Assembly (NCBI RefSeq): GCF_000328475.2
Contig: NC_026493.1
Span: forward strand, 248,001 to 312,000
Length of the DNA: 64,000 nt
From: Mycosarcoma maydis
Lineage: Eukaryota; Basidiomycota; Ustilaginomycetes; Ustilaginales
Direction of reading: 5' to 3'
Shown piece after piece: positions 18,901 to 28,114 of this stretch; within the stretch, counting starts at the first letter, position 1, and the number at the start of each line of letters is the position of its first letter. A program made the translations under genes and the position numbers. The notes below the pieces were generated by a model. It worked only from the letters and a program-made list of their open reading frames with translations, searched no databases and had not been told where the DNA came from.

Positions 18901-21639
18901 CAGTCGCGATCTTTGAGCGCCCGAGTCGATCGCCACGGTGAAGGTGACGGAACGCCTTTCAGTGCAGTTTCGACTACCGGCTCGCTGAGACACCTGTTGA
19001 CCAAGTGGGCATCTCGCTACATCACTGCCATTCTCCGTGTCGGACCTGGCGATCCATACTTTGACGATGACGAACCGGTCCAAAAGGAATCTTGGCCTTG
19101 GCCAGCGTCCAACCTCTTACCCCCCGAAGCCTACCACGCCTTCCGCAAGCCGCTGGATCGACTCAAGTACGGTGGCTACGAAGTCGATCTCGTTGGCGTC
19201 CGAAGGCAGAGCCCCACCGAACGCGACTACATCATACGTCTTCGACGCCCCAATGCGCCCGATCAGTACGTAGTACGCAACGATAATGACTTTGAAGAGT
19301 ACCGACGCAACCTTGTCCAGGATCTGAGTCCGTTCGCCTTTGTCAAGCCTCTGCCCCGTACACACGGTTTTCCAGACGAAGGTGAGAGCGATGTTGAGGA
19401 CATCAGTCCTTACGGCTCCGGCTCGGAGCGCTCTGCCAGGTTCAATGCAGCTGGTCTGGGCTCTGCTGCGCTGTTCAAGGCGCCAGCCGGACGCAGTTCG
19501 CCAGAAGGAAGAGGCTTGCGTGGAGGTGGACGCGATGGCCGAAGACGCTACAGCTCTGCCAAACAAAACGGACGACGTGTCTTGGGCCGCGACGCGGGTC
19601 GCGATGCTCCCTCGGAGTACGAAAGCGATGTGTTCGAAGACACCGCAGATGAGCGCTATGTGGATGAAGACGATGATCGGTCCGAAGCTACGCTGCAGCC
19701 GAGGCGTGGTCTTCCGCGCACCGGAGGTCGCGGCGACCAAGATGGAGGTACGCGTAAAAGCCGAACCCCTCTGCTCGACAAGGGTAAAGGCTCCTTGCGC
19801 CGTCTTACAGGCAAGGATTCTCAGCCCAACTCGCGCAACAGTTCTCTCCGACGAAAGGATGGGTCCAAAGGATCACAGCGCCGACCTTACGCTGGTCGCG
19901 TTCCGCTTGCTCCCGCGGCTGCCGCTGGCAAGCTCGAGCGCGCCAACGGCTCGTTGCGTCGGCCTCCCGCTGCCGGCGCGATGGACTTTGATGCTAGACG
20001 CAACAAGCTGCGAAGCTGGTTGCGCGACACGCTCGCTGTTCGTGAATCGGGCCACGCTAACGAAACGCAAAATTTCCTCATCATCGGTGGCTTCACCGAA
20101 CGCCACCTGCGGCGCAGCGACTATGAAGACATTCAAGAGCGACACAGAGAGGACAGGCTTCGTCGACGGGAGCATGAGCGAGATGCGGCCGAAGCGGGCG
20201 ATGACGTCCACGACCTCCGCGAGGTGCGCGACGAGATCTGGTTCGACTGCGTCGAAGGGGATGGCTTCCTCAAGATGTACGATGCGCTTCGCGAGACGCC
20301 AGACTACGCACGCTTGCCGCTGGGATACCAGAAGATGGTCTCGTGGGGCAATTTGCAGGTTGCACGCTGGTTGTACGGCGTCTTTGTTGCAGGTGACGAG
20401 TCTCGCGCCAATCTGGCAAGGATGCAGGACGTCTACGAGTCGGTGCCCTGGAAAAAACTCGCATTTGCGATGAAGTCGCCTGTGGGCCAGATGTTGCGTA
20501 CTTGGAGGGACCAGTTCCTGCGACGAAGCTTCCTGCAGTCGATGCTCCACATCATGCTCGAAGACGAACCCGAGACGATCGAAGAGGACTTGTCCGAGCT
20601 GCGTCGATTGATCGGGTCGGAAGTTATGTTTCAAAAGCTACGTGTGTTTGTTAACTCGCCGGACGACCTCAAGCGTCTCATCCGACAGCACGCGGAGAAG
20701 GAGGAGGTTCCGCTTGTCGCTGCCATCGTTCGTGGTTCGGAGCAGCCCAAGCTGAACAAGGTCGAAGTACAGCGTGTTATGGATGCTACGCAGTCTTACC
20801 AGGCATTCATGAAGACGCTTCCTTCGATTACCAAGAAGAACAATTACACGGACCCGGGCTACCGTCTTATCGTTGACCTTCAGCGGACGTTGCGTTTGCT
20901 CTCTCTTCAGCGCGATGGTGCGCAAGTTCGGGGTATGCTGCAGGATCCTGTCATCGCCGACGCGCTTTCCATCGCGTTTGAGCCGCTGATGGAAGAGGTG
21001 AGGCGTCTGCACAAGGTCACAGGGGTGGGGAATGCCGTGATGGACCTTCAAGCCTTCCTTGGACGACTGCTGGATCACCTGACTGGCCTGCGTGCTCGCG
21101 TGATGGATCCTCTGCACGCCGTCAACGGCATCGCCGAAATCCTCGATGATGCCGCACCTTCGTGGTATAAATTCCTTCGTTCGGCAGCCGATTCTACGCC
21201 TACTGTGTTCAGCTTCTTCGCCTGGTTCCGTCATTTGGCTATGACAATTGGAGCGGGCACGGATGATCTTTCCCGTATCTGGACCAACCCTCCCGCGTCT
21301 GGCGCTGAAGACGATGCTGGAACGGAAGGCGGTCAATCGATGGATCCGAATCGCGTGCCTGATTACGAGGGCGCTCTGGACGCTGATACGATGCGCGATA
21401 TCAACTCGCTCGCCGAGCACGGCCGTAGGAAGCGTAATCGACAGATGGAAGTGGCGTGTAGGTGGGCGGCAGGCGACACGGAGGAGCACCATCCGATTCA
21501 GATCCAGGGCGACGGCAAAGGTAGAACAAGGACGGAACCTTACTTGCCGAGAGAGACGAGGCCGCCGAGGAGGGCGCCCGGTCTGGACAGATTCAGAAAG
21601 TCGTTCCGCGAAGCTGTGTCGAGTGCTCTTGCTCGTTGA
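16000..21639 (+). CDS. Giant PX-domain protein with PX-associated (PXB/PXC, DUF3818-type) domains
   Basis: A single 1879-residue frame starting at the ATG at 16000. Residues 1-810 are largely disordered: a strongly acidic stretch (about 75-160), basic patches, an Ala/Gly-rich segment (AAGGALGGLAAMIGF, about 455) and a Lys-rich run (about 630-645). A PX-associated B-type domain starts near 817 (LSPQQTHYFLRELSLREL) and runs to about 990. A PX-like domain spans about 1042-1110 (YEVDLVGVRRQ, IIRLRRP). After another charged linker comes a C-terminal helical domain at about 1327-1766 (FLIIGGFTERHLRR, WFRHLAMTIGAG). This layout matches fungal proteins related to yeast YPR097W, a phosphoinositide-binding PX protein linked to lipid traffic. 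The much longer N-terminus is the main difference. Domain names rest on remembered motifs, not a search. Confidence 0.8.
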   Translation: MRRPYVEPGHRSARPGIRHRFRDQGPDRKGRDPHTLTSNREGGRPARLASEGETDQDDFYSDNDEQGFVTQTDENAVTANEDVDSEEEDDDLDDDDLLDDREEEQEEARSARSVTRARPAPAIRGAYVNEQDDEDDGDDDDDDDEDEDEDDNDRDVATPRNHSRSNLAATPHGRPRAYSRSNKLAPEEEDWALKGEAKRRKGGVFGRLKRLGRKSKGTDEATVQSRQGANADVVLGRSYGAVRELRSRKSHLGQRLDPIAPNRTHDRASSRRGAAAAAISSGVAAGTAQSTRLGGSSRSTSDFDSELGTARPGSHIRARQPPSVIASDDGTDLARTDGMPLESSDVPPRTPTPIALRDTENARSPQLVDPYAAPVVATEAHGRSKSMTESVQPSVLDVSDAASVIPPSSPLIPVSGPLSHNDAVVPSQRASMQSVRDNEIDEETMSRSRKPSMDLRAAAGGALGGLAAMIGFDALREKKNGLPPKDEPISIALGLTAPDETVAPNAAATSTAAAETAIPAASLEPGTTASDVTMLPRRNRRKSSKASVLPGVADEELAPVAAGGRVDAEDPSELPYVVDDQAAEDKPAPAPAPAIAAPLAVGAGLGSLAAATGIATGSARDGEDAKDKGKKKKSKKNKKKKTQALADEEPVLAVANAAPASGHSETVVVDSAPATRAAIVPAVNSEATKARDYGVQPSVTDGSEFAMTDDQVEPPSVIEPLGEKRGYTQRDLPAAAVPVAGAGAASRRSKSQKLAKGSRGVEKLAAVNEDSFVYRRDIPAPQKGRYLLTPSVAPSVADPLDAGRIRTANSKGYWLTQDLSPQQTHYFLRELSLRELRWELDRAWLLTSFEKPHRPTRRAPKNFSEVEDDSRINDFDESSDEDLLAIDEDEDEEAVFRRGTQLGMLYSQPTIPDLPLLRFLFKNAFCTFPLFVAPEDKVNQYLGGPPDKATLARDYFLHGILPLLRAFQSRSLSARVDRHGEGDGTPFSAVSTTGSLRHLLTKWASRYITAILRVGPGDPYFDDDEPVQKESWPWPASNLLPPEAYHAFRKPLDRLKYGGYEVDLVGVRRQSPTERDYIIRLRRPNAPDQYVVRNDNDFEEYRRNLVQDLSPFAFVKPLPRTHGFPDEGESDVEDISPYGSGSERSARFNAAGLGSAALFKAPAGRSSPEGRGLRGGGRDGRRRYSSAKQNGRRVLGRDAGRDAPSEYESDVFEDTADERYVDEDDDRSEATLQPRRGLPRTGGRGDQDGGTRKSRTPLLDKGKGSLRRLTGKDSQPNSRNSSLRRKDGSKGSQRRPYAGRVPLAPAAAAGKLERANGSLRRPPAAGAMDFDARRNKLRSWLRDTLAVRESGHANETQNFLIIGGFTERHLRRSDYEDIQERHREDRLRRREHERDAAEAGDDVHDLREVRDEIWFDCVEGDGFLKMYDALRETPDYARLPLGYQKMVSWGNLQVARWLYGVFVAGDESRANLARMQDVYESVPWKKLAFAMKSPVGQMLRTWRDQFLRRSFLQSMLHIMLEDEPETIEEDLSELRRLIGSEVMFQKLRVFVNSPDDLKRLIRQHAEKEEVPLVAAIVRGSEQPKLNKVEVQRVMDATQSYQAFMKTLPSITKKNNYTDPGYRLIVDLQRTLRLLSLQRDGAQVRGMLQDPVIADALSIAFEPLMEEVRRLHKVTGVGNAVMDLQAFLGRLLDHLTGLRARVMDPLHAVNGIAEILDDAAPSWYKFLRSAADSTPTVFSFFAWFRHLAMTIGAGTDDLSRIWTNPPASGAEDDAGTEGGQSMDPNRVPDYEGALDADTMRDINSLAEHGRRKRNRQMEVACRWAAGDTEEHHPIQIQGDGKGRTRTEPYLPRETRPPRRAPGLDRFRKSFREAVSSALAR

Positions 21640-24600
21640 CGCTCGTGACTGCTGCTGCGGCCGTAGATACAGTTATGGACACTGCTTTCAAGCCCAACCT
21701 TAAATTTACATGGACAGTTTACAGAACAACACTTTACTCTCTTTTTCTCCCACTACTTTCTTTTGACTTGACGCTCTTGGCCATGTATATACTCGTGCTC
21801 CATGTTTCGTGTGAATAGGTAGGATTTGCAATGCTCGTTTCGGATTATCTAGTAAAGGGTTTTTTGTGAGCATGATTCGTGGTGGCGATGGCAGTCACGT
21901 TTGGATCAAGTATGGTGGGTACATAGCCGTGAAATCGCAGAACGTGGCGGAGGCGTGGAGGTGGGTTGGTTGTGTTAGGCCGCGTTGTTGCACATGCACC
22001 CCCGCACTGATACGCACGCCATGCACATGTGGCATATGTTACGGCAAGTGAGAGTTGCTTAAATGACCCGCTTTTTTGCTTCTAATAAATTCGTGATTCA
22101 CGATGTATGTGCATATCGAAGCACGAAGTCAAGAGTTTGATAAATCGGGAATACTTCAGCTCACTCGTGACTCCGACCTGAAACTGTCCTCGCTCAATAT
22201 GTGGTGAGTCGGACGAGAAAGACCCGACGAAGCATGACGTACGAGACCTTATCACGAAGAATTTCAGGCCATAAGGTCTCGGCGTAGAGAGTACATTCCA
22301 GATTTGGTGCCACTGTTGACTCACAGACGAGTTGTGTCTAGCGCGGGATTCAGGGTTTGCACATGTGGAGATGGGGTGTTCGGTGAAACATGCACTGGCA
22401 TGTCAGGTCACATCGAACATTTTGATTTGGGAACACGGTCGTGGGTCACATGATTCGTGATTGTGTTGAAATGCTTGTAAAGGGAAGGCTCTGACGGCAA
22501 AGCCAAAGTCTGCGAATAGCGGTAGAGGATGTCAGGGCTGAAACGCAGCGATGTGCTCCTTGGGTGAATCGACTAAAGAACGCTGCAATGTAGATGGAAA
22601 CAACAAACTGAGGATGCTGCATCCATGATCGTGCAAAGTCTGTAACAAAACCTGTGCAGAGTCCACCGAGGTCAATGGAGGCACTGAGCCTAAACTTTCA
22701 ACGTAGCGCAAGGGAGGCAATCAATCACGAATACTTCTGCATTTATCGACCGACTTGTTCAGGCTAGCACGGCCGAATGACGAATTGCGAATCGCGATGC
22801 TGAGGCTGTAGTTGCTGCGCTCTGAAGCTCGACATTCACGATTGGAGAACTTCCATGGGCAAGTCGATTCCATTTAGCTCAAGCTACCACCTGGTCGATC
22901 ATGGTCAAGACAACCTCGATCGACTCTCACTTAAGCTTCAAGATGTGCTGATATTTCAACACCATGTTCGTCACCAACGACGGACGAGTTGGATCTAAGC
23001 GCATTGCGCAAGTTGCACGACAATCACGAGCTGCAACAGCACAGCAACATTTGCACGCAACGACAAGCCTGACTCGACCAACGAAATGAATGTGGGGCGA
23101 ACCAAACAGTGATCTTCAGAATCGTGGATGGGTTCTGCGCATTTCAAGTTCGCTAATCGTGTGCCAGAAGATGTGTGTTGCGGAATCCAAAGATGTCAAG
23201 GTTCGCGCTCCACTTTCCTCCTTCAGAGCAGTCTTGAGTGCACAATCATGAATCGTGAATTCACCGATGCACCGATTCTCCGATTCTCCGATGTGGCGAT
23301 GAAATGACGTCTCTCGGGCGTCTTCAGAATCATGAACAGGTTGGTTATCAAGAAGTTCTCACGCTTAAGGCTTCGCTCCTTTCCGGCGTTGCAACGGGTT
23401 CGAGCAATCACGAATAAAGAATCACGAATCTGGCGTCATTTCGAATCCTGGCCAAGACACGGGGCAAGGTACGAGCCGAAGGATACAAGGTCGCTGAGAA
23501 ATTGGCCGCTGGAAACTCGCGTTCCTCGCCGAGTGCGCTAGTTACTTTGCTCAGTGACACCACGCTAATGATACAAAGGAACGCCGCATAATTTATTGCG
23601 TGAATTATCAGCTCGCTTCGGCAACAAGAGGAGATGGGTATGATTCTGGCATAATAGAGTCAATGATCGAAGGCAACCGAGCCGAAAACGGCAACGATTT
23701 CTGTGCTTGAACCCTGCAACCTGTTGGCGATGCAGGTCCAAGCGTTCTTTTGTTCCTTACACACGCTAGACACTCAGCACGTTGGTGCCGAACAGAGAGC
23801 CTTTCCTTTGCCTGTCCGAATACTCGTGAATATGCTGCACAGTTCTACATAGAGTGTCATCGAGGCTGACCTCCATAGATCCGGTCACGAGCTTGACGGC
23901 TCGCAGAAGCCGCTTACTCCCAAGCAGCACGACTTGTTGGCATCACGACAGCATCCGCGCTACGCTTTCAAGCGCCGAAGAGCACGCTGCACAAGAAGCG
24001 GGTCATCCGACCCAGTGGCGTTCCAGGCTGGCTGAACACTTGCAGACGAGTTGGGTCGATGATGAGAGAAAACGAGCGCACGCTGCACTCACGCCTTGCG
24101 TCCGATGAAACACTGTTGCTCGAAAAAAACGTGTGCGGTATTCTAACTTTAATGGACATGGACCAGAGCAATACACGATTTGCCAAGCGCTCCTCCAGTG
24201 ATGATCCGGCCGTCGATAGCTTCAGTCATCAACCCCAGATGCGGTGTTGCCTTTCCGACTACTGTGCCAGACTGCTTCGGAGGAGCGACATGGCAACCAC
24301 GGGGGCCGAGTCTGTGTCAAATGGGCTCTACCACCCTATGCTGAAAACTAACTATAACTTATCGTAATTCGTGATTCGGCAACGACACTTTTCCCAAGCC
24401 CGTTGAAAGTCCGCTTGCTGTAGCGTTGCCATTTCTCTGCAGTTTCGAATTCCTACATTCGTGATTCTTGATTGATCCAGACCCAAACAGGCTTCCATGG
24501 ATAGCAAAGGCTTGAGGTTGCTGGCATTCACCAAGGGGGCAAGGGAAAAAGCAGCCTCCTTGCCTGACGATCATCCAGCCTTGATCAGCAGCCGCCGCTG

Positions 24601-26524
24601 ACCTTTTCCCCTTGCCACTCCGCCTTTGTGTGCTGCAATACAAGAAGGCTTCTTTCGATTGATCGACTCAACCCCTGTATTTACTCCTTTGTCGAGTATA
24701 AAGTTTGATCCGCTTTGCCGCCACTGCCAAGTCTCTTGAGTACCACTTTCAGATCAAGGGGGCTGAATGGGTGCTCGCCTGCGTTCAACCTTGTGGTTGA
24801 TCTTGAGCCTTTCTTTCTCCACCACAACGATTTGCCTGTACTCAGTTATCCTGATCATACTGTAGAAGCTTACATACATACAGGCTTGTGCGGCAGCAGA
24901 CCAACGGAGTCTTGAACAGCCATGGAACATACAAGTCAAGGGTGAACGAGATGTATCGAGTTCGAAGCCCTGACTAAGTTAGTCAAGCTACGCACTTGCA
25001 TAGCAAATGCAGCTTTGCGTGGATTTCAAAATTCCCCCCCTCCCCCCCAGCCAAGACAAAAAACGCCCGGCTTTCTCACGGTGGCTGTCACGCTGCTAAA
25101 TTCACGATTATATTTAATTTAATCCGTCGGATGGAGTGTGGCAAAATAAAAATAAAAACCCAAGTCACACAGGTTCCTCGGCCATGCCCCAGCTACTATC
25201 CCTCCTGTGCGGCGTTTTCAATATTTTTTCAGTCTGTATTCCTATGATGTCTCATTATTAAATTGGATGAGAGTTAAGTTTGTCAGGCGGAGGATGACGG
25301 GTTAACACAGCCTGTTTCACACCGTGAACCGCTAGTAAAACGACAAGTACAGTATGGCGCTCATGCCTCTTGCATGCCTCCGTGCCGTTCTCCCACACTA
25401 ACCTGAATGAGAGCAAGTCAAGGTGAGCTTCAGTTTGTAATTGATTTGTATCTGCGCCTCTGCCTTGAAACCTTGCTTGGATCTCGCTTTGCCTTCCCCT
25501 TTTTGACTTGGTTCGTCCCTCTGTCTGCCTTGTTTGACGACGAACACCTGGTGCATACATCCTGTGGATCGTCACACCTTGACTGCGCAATTCGATTAGT
25601 CAACAAGCTCTTCCATTGTGCCCTTGTCCTGTGCTTTGTCGCCTTGCTTTCGCATCCATCCTGTATTTTAAAACAAAACAAAAACTAAATCTTATAATTC
25701 TTATTTGTTTCGAATGGCAAGCAACCGACTTGGAGCGATCGTCAGCAGACATTCGCGATTGCCCTTACTGCTATTCTATTGCGCCGCACATCGAACACAC
25801 CGACACGGCCACTCTACCCGGCACATTCACGATTGCTTACAGACGGCGCCGGGAATGCAAGGGCTGGTGGCCCCCTATGGTTTCTCTTGTTTTGTGCGTG
25901 CGCTACGCCCTCGGTCACGATAGATTATGTTGACATGCCGTTCGTTGCCTCCTCTCGCGCGTCTTGCGCAATCGCTCGAATTCGTCATCATGTTCAGCTT
26001 CATGCTTCGTTTCTAGCTGCTCTACCAACATATCTTATAGCTCTCTCCCGGCACTGTGTGAGCCGATAGAATCCACACACAATCCTAAATGCTCTCTTCC
26101 CCTGCCTGAATGGCGCTGCCGCACCAGTGACCGCGTTTATTCTCAACTTCCCGCTCCCTTGGCGCTCGTCCCCCTTGCCTCACCTTGGGCTGGCTGGCGT
26201 GCCTACCTCGGTGATGCACCTCGCTTCTCTCGCTTCTCCGGGCTGGCTTCTATTTGCTCCTGTGAGGAACGGCATCTCGTTGCACTGAATGGCATTGCAT
26301 CGCATGCCAGTTGACCTCGGCTGTGTTTCAGCTTATAAGCAAGCCTGATTCTCAGGCACCGTTCTATGTTGTTCACGTCGATCCAGCCTATCTCTATCCT
26401 TTTAACCACCATCGTCACCAACCTCTTATATCTTTCTCTCCCTCTTAGTCTACCAGATCGGCTTTGCTGTTGTGATCACTAGTTCAACCGTCGACTCCCC
26501 CGACATTGTCACCTGGACTACATA
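21640..26524. other. 4.9-kb gene desert upstream of the repeat-peptide gene
   Basis: No intact gene recognised on either strand; all frames are short and mostly lack ATG starts. TCGTGA/TTCACGA words are scattered (22090, 22450, 23250, 23408, 24368, 25102, 25824). A TATAAA at about 24698 has no obvious gene behind it. A C-rich run lies near 25037-25050. The frame starting VIEADLHRSGHELDG near 23858 reads protein-like for about 60 residues but could be chance. Long unmarked DNA beside a secreted repeat protein is common in effector-type regions. Confidence 0.5.
26334..26339 (+). promoter_or_regulatory. TATA-like element of the repeat-peptide gene
   Basis: TATAAG, 186 bp before the ATG at 26525. 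A second candidate (CTTATATC) lies at about 26425. A CT-rich leader follows, as in highly transcribed fungal genes. Assignment is inferred from position. Confidence 0.4.
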
Positions 26525-27418
26525 ATGCAGTTCAAAGCTTCTGTGTTGTTGATGGGTCTGGCCGCTGCTGGCCTCGCCGCCGCTGCCCCGGCGACCGTCG
26601 CCGACACTCCCGCCGCCCCCGCCGCTGTAGAGCGCGACAACGGTGCTCCCGCTGCCGATTGGGGCAACCAACCTATTAAGCAATGGTCGTACAAGCGCGA
26701 CAACACCGACCCGGCTGCTGTTGAGCGCGACAATGGCGCTCCCGCTGGTGACTGGGGCAACCAGCCTATTAAGCAGTGGTCTTACAAGCGCGACAATGGC
26801 GCCCCCGCTGGTGACTGGGGCAACCAGCCTATTAAGCAGTGGTCTTACAAGCGCGACAATGGCGCCCCCGCTGGTGACTGGGGCAACCAGCCTATTAAGC
26901 AGTGGTCTTACAAGCGCGACAATGGCGCCCCCGCTGGTGACTGGGGCAACCAGCCTATTAAGCAGTGGTCTTACAAGCGCGACAATGGCGCCCCCGCTGG
27001 TGACTGGGGCAACCAGCCTATTAAGCAGTGGTCTTACAAGCGCGACAATGGCGCCCCCGCTGGTGACTGGGGCAACCAGCCTATTAAGCAGTGGTCTTAC
27101 AAGCGCGACAATGGCGCCCCCGCTGGTGACTGGGGCAACCAGCCTATTAAGCAGTGGTCTTACAAGCGCGACAATGGCGCCCCTGCTGGCGACTGGGGCA
27201 ACCAGCCCAACAAGCAATGGTCGTACAAGCGCGACAACGGCGCCCCTGCTGGCGACTGGGGCAACCAGCCCAACAAGCAGTGGTCGTACAAGCGCGACAA
27301 CGGCGCCCCTGCTGGCGACTGGGGCAACCAGCCCAACAAGCAATGGTCGTACAAGCGCGACAACGGCGCCCCTGCTGGCGACTGGGGCAACCAGCCCGAC
27401 AAGCAGTGGTCCTACTAG
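26525..27418 (+). CDS. Secreted Kex2-processed tandem-repeat peptide precursor (KEP)
   Basis: A 297-residue precursor. Residues 1 to about 20 are a signal peptide (MQFKASVLLMGLAAAGLAAA). A short leader ending AVER precedes twelve copies of a 19-residue unit, DNGAPAGDWGNQPIKQWSY, most followed by KR. Unit 1 has AAD for AGD and is followed by a 10-residue spacer (DNTDPAAVER). Units 2-8 read PIK, 9-11 PNK and 12 PDK. The last unit ends at WSY then stop, so no KR is needed there. KR is the Kex2 site, so the likely products are about twelve near-identical secreted 19-mers. U. maydis Rep1 (repellent) and the repetitive secreted proteins Hum3/Rsp1 share this design; RiPP precursors such as UstA also do. 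I cannot assign orthology. No UstYa-like (DUF3328) modifying gene is seen in the window. Confidence 0.9.
   Translation: MQFKASVLLMGLAAAGLAAAAPATVADTPAAPAAVERDNGAPAADWGNQPIKQWSYKRDNTDPAAVERDNGAPAGDWGNQPIKQWSYKRDNGAPAGDWGNQPIKQWSYKRDNGAPAGDWGNQPIKQWSYKRDNGAPAGDWGNQPIKQWSYKRDNGAPAGDWGNQPIKQWSYKRDNGAPAGDWGNQPIKQWSYKRDNGAPAGDWGNQPIKQWSYKRDNGAPAGDWGNQPNKQWSYKRDNGAPAGDWGNQPNKQWSYKRDNGAPAGDWGNQPNKQWSYKRDNGAPAGDWGNQPDKQWSY
26636..27415 (+). repeat. 63-bp tandem repeat array encoding the KR-separated peptides
   Basis: Unit 1 is 26636-26698, a 30-bp spacer is 26699-26728, units 2-11 are 26729-27358 and the truncated unit 12 (57 bp, no KR codons) is 27359-27415. Units 2-8 are near-identical at the DNA level (GCCCCCGCTGGTGAC type). 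Units 9-12 form a second subfamily (GCCCCTGCTGGCGAC type, AAC/GAC for ATT). This indicates recent unequal exchange or gene conversion within two blocks. Confidence 0.95.
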
Positions 27419-28114
27419 ATTTGACGAACAAACGAAAGAATAAAGCTGGTTGTGCTTCGTTTTAGTTTGCATTTGACTTTCCTGTTTGCAGCGTCATAGC
27501 TTGGTTTCCTTGGTACCTGCCGCCCGCATACCACCATGCTTCCTTGTTTGTAGATCTTGTCACGGGCTTTCCTTATCACAGAGTTAGCCCGACCGCGTGG
27601 AGGCTGGACCCTTCCCATCAGGCGGCTCGGTCGATTCAAAGTCGCTCCTCCGTTGCTGCTCTCTTTCCTCACTCTCTTTTTGTACTCTGCAGTTAGTCGG
27701 GTCGAAATCCTAACACGTTTTGATCCCTCTCCCGCTTTCATTGCTTGGTCGATTCGCGCGGCGCAAGCCGTCATCAACGCAGACCCAATCGCTGCGCAAA
27801 GCGTGAATCTGTTTCGACAGGGTCTAAAGCCGGTGAGATGAAGATGAATAGAAGGGTTGAGACGTGAGGCCGATGATGCGAGAGTCTTGCGAGTTGATCG
27901 TGATAGATGAGGGAATGAGCTGGTGAGCCAAGTCTTGCGTGTGGCGCCGATACTGGGTACGCAATTGCGAATTTTGTGTCAAGAGCGATATGCGGGACTC
28001 GGCGGCTTACTCCACCAAGAAAAAGTCGCATTCGCTCTGTGCGCTGGACGGTTATGTGTTGCTTTGACTGTTGTCGCGTTCAAGTGGCCTGCAACGAGTT
28101 GGTGACAGCTGAAG
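27419..28114. other. Intergenic
   Basis: Holds the 3' region of the repeat-peptide gene and the promoter of GPI8. No further gene, TTCACGA word or repeat array was seen. Confidence 0.55.

Noticed and set aside
23391..23460. tRNA-like B-box sequences (GGTTCGAGC, TTTCGAATCC)
   Set aside because: No matching T-stem, acceptor stem or A-box at the right spacing.
26450..27472. 340-residue minus-strand frame across the repeat array
   Set aside because: It is the open antisense shadow of a 63-bp, frame-preserving repeat. Its start is not supported and the sense frame has a signal peptide and KR sites.
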